Assembly (NCBI GenBank): GCA_002683515.1 | Contig: NYTN01000020.1 | Span: 2,064-7,159 of the forward strand | Origin: Rhodobiaceae bacterium | Lineage (GTDB): Bacteria > Pseudomonadota > Alphaproteobacteria > RS24 | Reading direction: 5' to 3' | DNA length: 5,096 nt | Shown here: positions 4,780 to 5,096 of the stretch, piece by piece | How positions within the stretch are numbered: position 1 is the first letter of the stretch | How the letters are laid out: each line of letters opens with the position of its first letter | Program-made: the position numbers and the translations under genes | The notes under the pieces: generated by a model | What the model was told of the DNA's origin: nothing | Seen by the model: only the letters and a program-made list of their open reading frames with translations | Databases searched by the model: none

Positions 4780-5096
4780 CTATTCTGGGCACTCAGCATA
4801 ACTGCTAGTTAAGCATTCACTAGCAATTTTTTCGGCTGTTTCTATTTCAAGCTGTGTCATGTTCATGCCGGCTGGAACAGTAATCGCGACCGCATCCTCC
4901 TTACCATTTTTTTCCGACAAAATTGCCCAAACCATCGCTTTTCCTGATTCTGATGGACCGCCCTCGGCAGATTGCAGCATGAAGGCATACATAAACTGAG
5001 CATTTGCTGAGCCAAGTTTAGCAGCCTTTAGAAACCAGACTCGAGCACGCTCAAAATTAATAGCAACACTATGCCCTTGGTGGTACATGAGTCCCA
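4780..5096 (-). CDS. Sel1-repeat protein, C-terminal part (5' end outside window)
   Basis: The minus-strand frame runs off the window end; the TAG stop is at 4780-4782. The Met codon at 5086-5088 is unlikely to be the start, because the preceding codons (Gly-Leu) complete the Sel1 pattern L-G-x-M-Y--G. The first repeat reads GLMYHQGHSVAINFERARVW then FLKAAKLGSANAQ, a near-canonical Sel1 unit. A weaker second unit follows (MYAFMLQSAEGG, then GKAMVWAILSEKNGKEDA). The tail MTQLEIETAEKIASEC ... YAEC, with two cysteines eight residues apart, is typical of the closing helix of many Sel1 proteins. Such repeats form helical solenoids that bind other proteins, often in the periplasm; a signal peptide cannot be judged because the N-terminus is missing. 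Vibrio MotX also has Sel1-like repeats and serves Na+ stators, so a motility link is conceivable. The visible part looks generic and I do not assign motX. It lies upstream of fliS in the same direction. Confidence 0.8.
   Translation of the reverse strand, partial: GLMYHQGHSVAINFERARVWFLKAAKLGSANAQFMYAFMLQSAEGGPSESGKAMVWAILSEKNGKEDAVAITVPAGMNMTQLEIETAEKIASECLTSSYAECPE

Noticed and set aside
1..5096. CRISPR arrays, tRNA genes, insertion sequences, phage attachment sites
   Set aside because: I saw no regularly spaced direct repeats, cloverleaf-like segments, transposase motifs or flanking terminal repeats.

Overview
The window comes from a flagellated Gram-negative bacterium, most likely a marine gammaproteobacterium. 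Base composition looks moderate by eye. The evidence is PomA/PomB-type stator genes, a FliS chaperone gene behind a sigma-28 promoter, and a TPR/M48-like gene tail. Genus-level placement is not possible from sequence alone.

Layout. Positions 3-326 (+) are the 3' end of a TPR-rich protein, probably an M48-family metalloprotease. Its reading frame continues past two in-frame stops to 530 with residues that still resemble the family's C-terminal domain, which suggests a decayed tail. A candidate sigma-28 promoter (550-576) precedes a pair of small genes: a 68-residue two-helix membrane protein (712-918) and a 70-residue cysteine-motif protein (923-1135). After a 197-base gap with several palindromes comes a three-gene stator operon on the + strand: a MotA/PomA-type subunit (1333-2109) followed by two different MotB/PomB-type subunits (2128-3207 and 3204-4187, overlapping by ATGA). 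A hairpin terminator (4200-4229) is shared with the convergent minus-strand gene fliS (4261-4680). fliS has a very good sigma-28 promoter at 4717-4743. The window ends inside a minus-strand Sel1-repeat gene (4780-5096).

How they work together. The A subunit and the two B subunits should form inner-membrane ion channels that anchor to peptidoglycan and drive the flagellar rotor. Residue patterns favour a Na+-type stator. FliS would chaperone newly made flagellin in the cytoplasm. The main point of interest is the one-A, two-B operon. Both B proteins keep the ion-binding Asp and an OmpA-like anchor, and both carry an extra copy of a strand-forming module about 90 residues before the normal one. 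They differ in the segment just after the membrane helix, where the plug normally lies. This raises the possibility of a heterodimeric or exchangeable B subunit.
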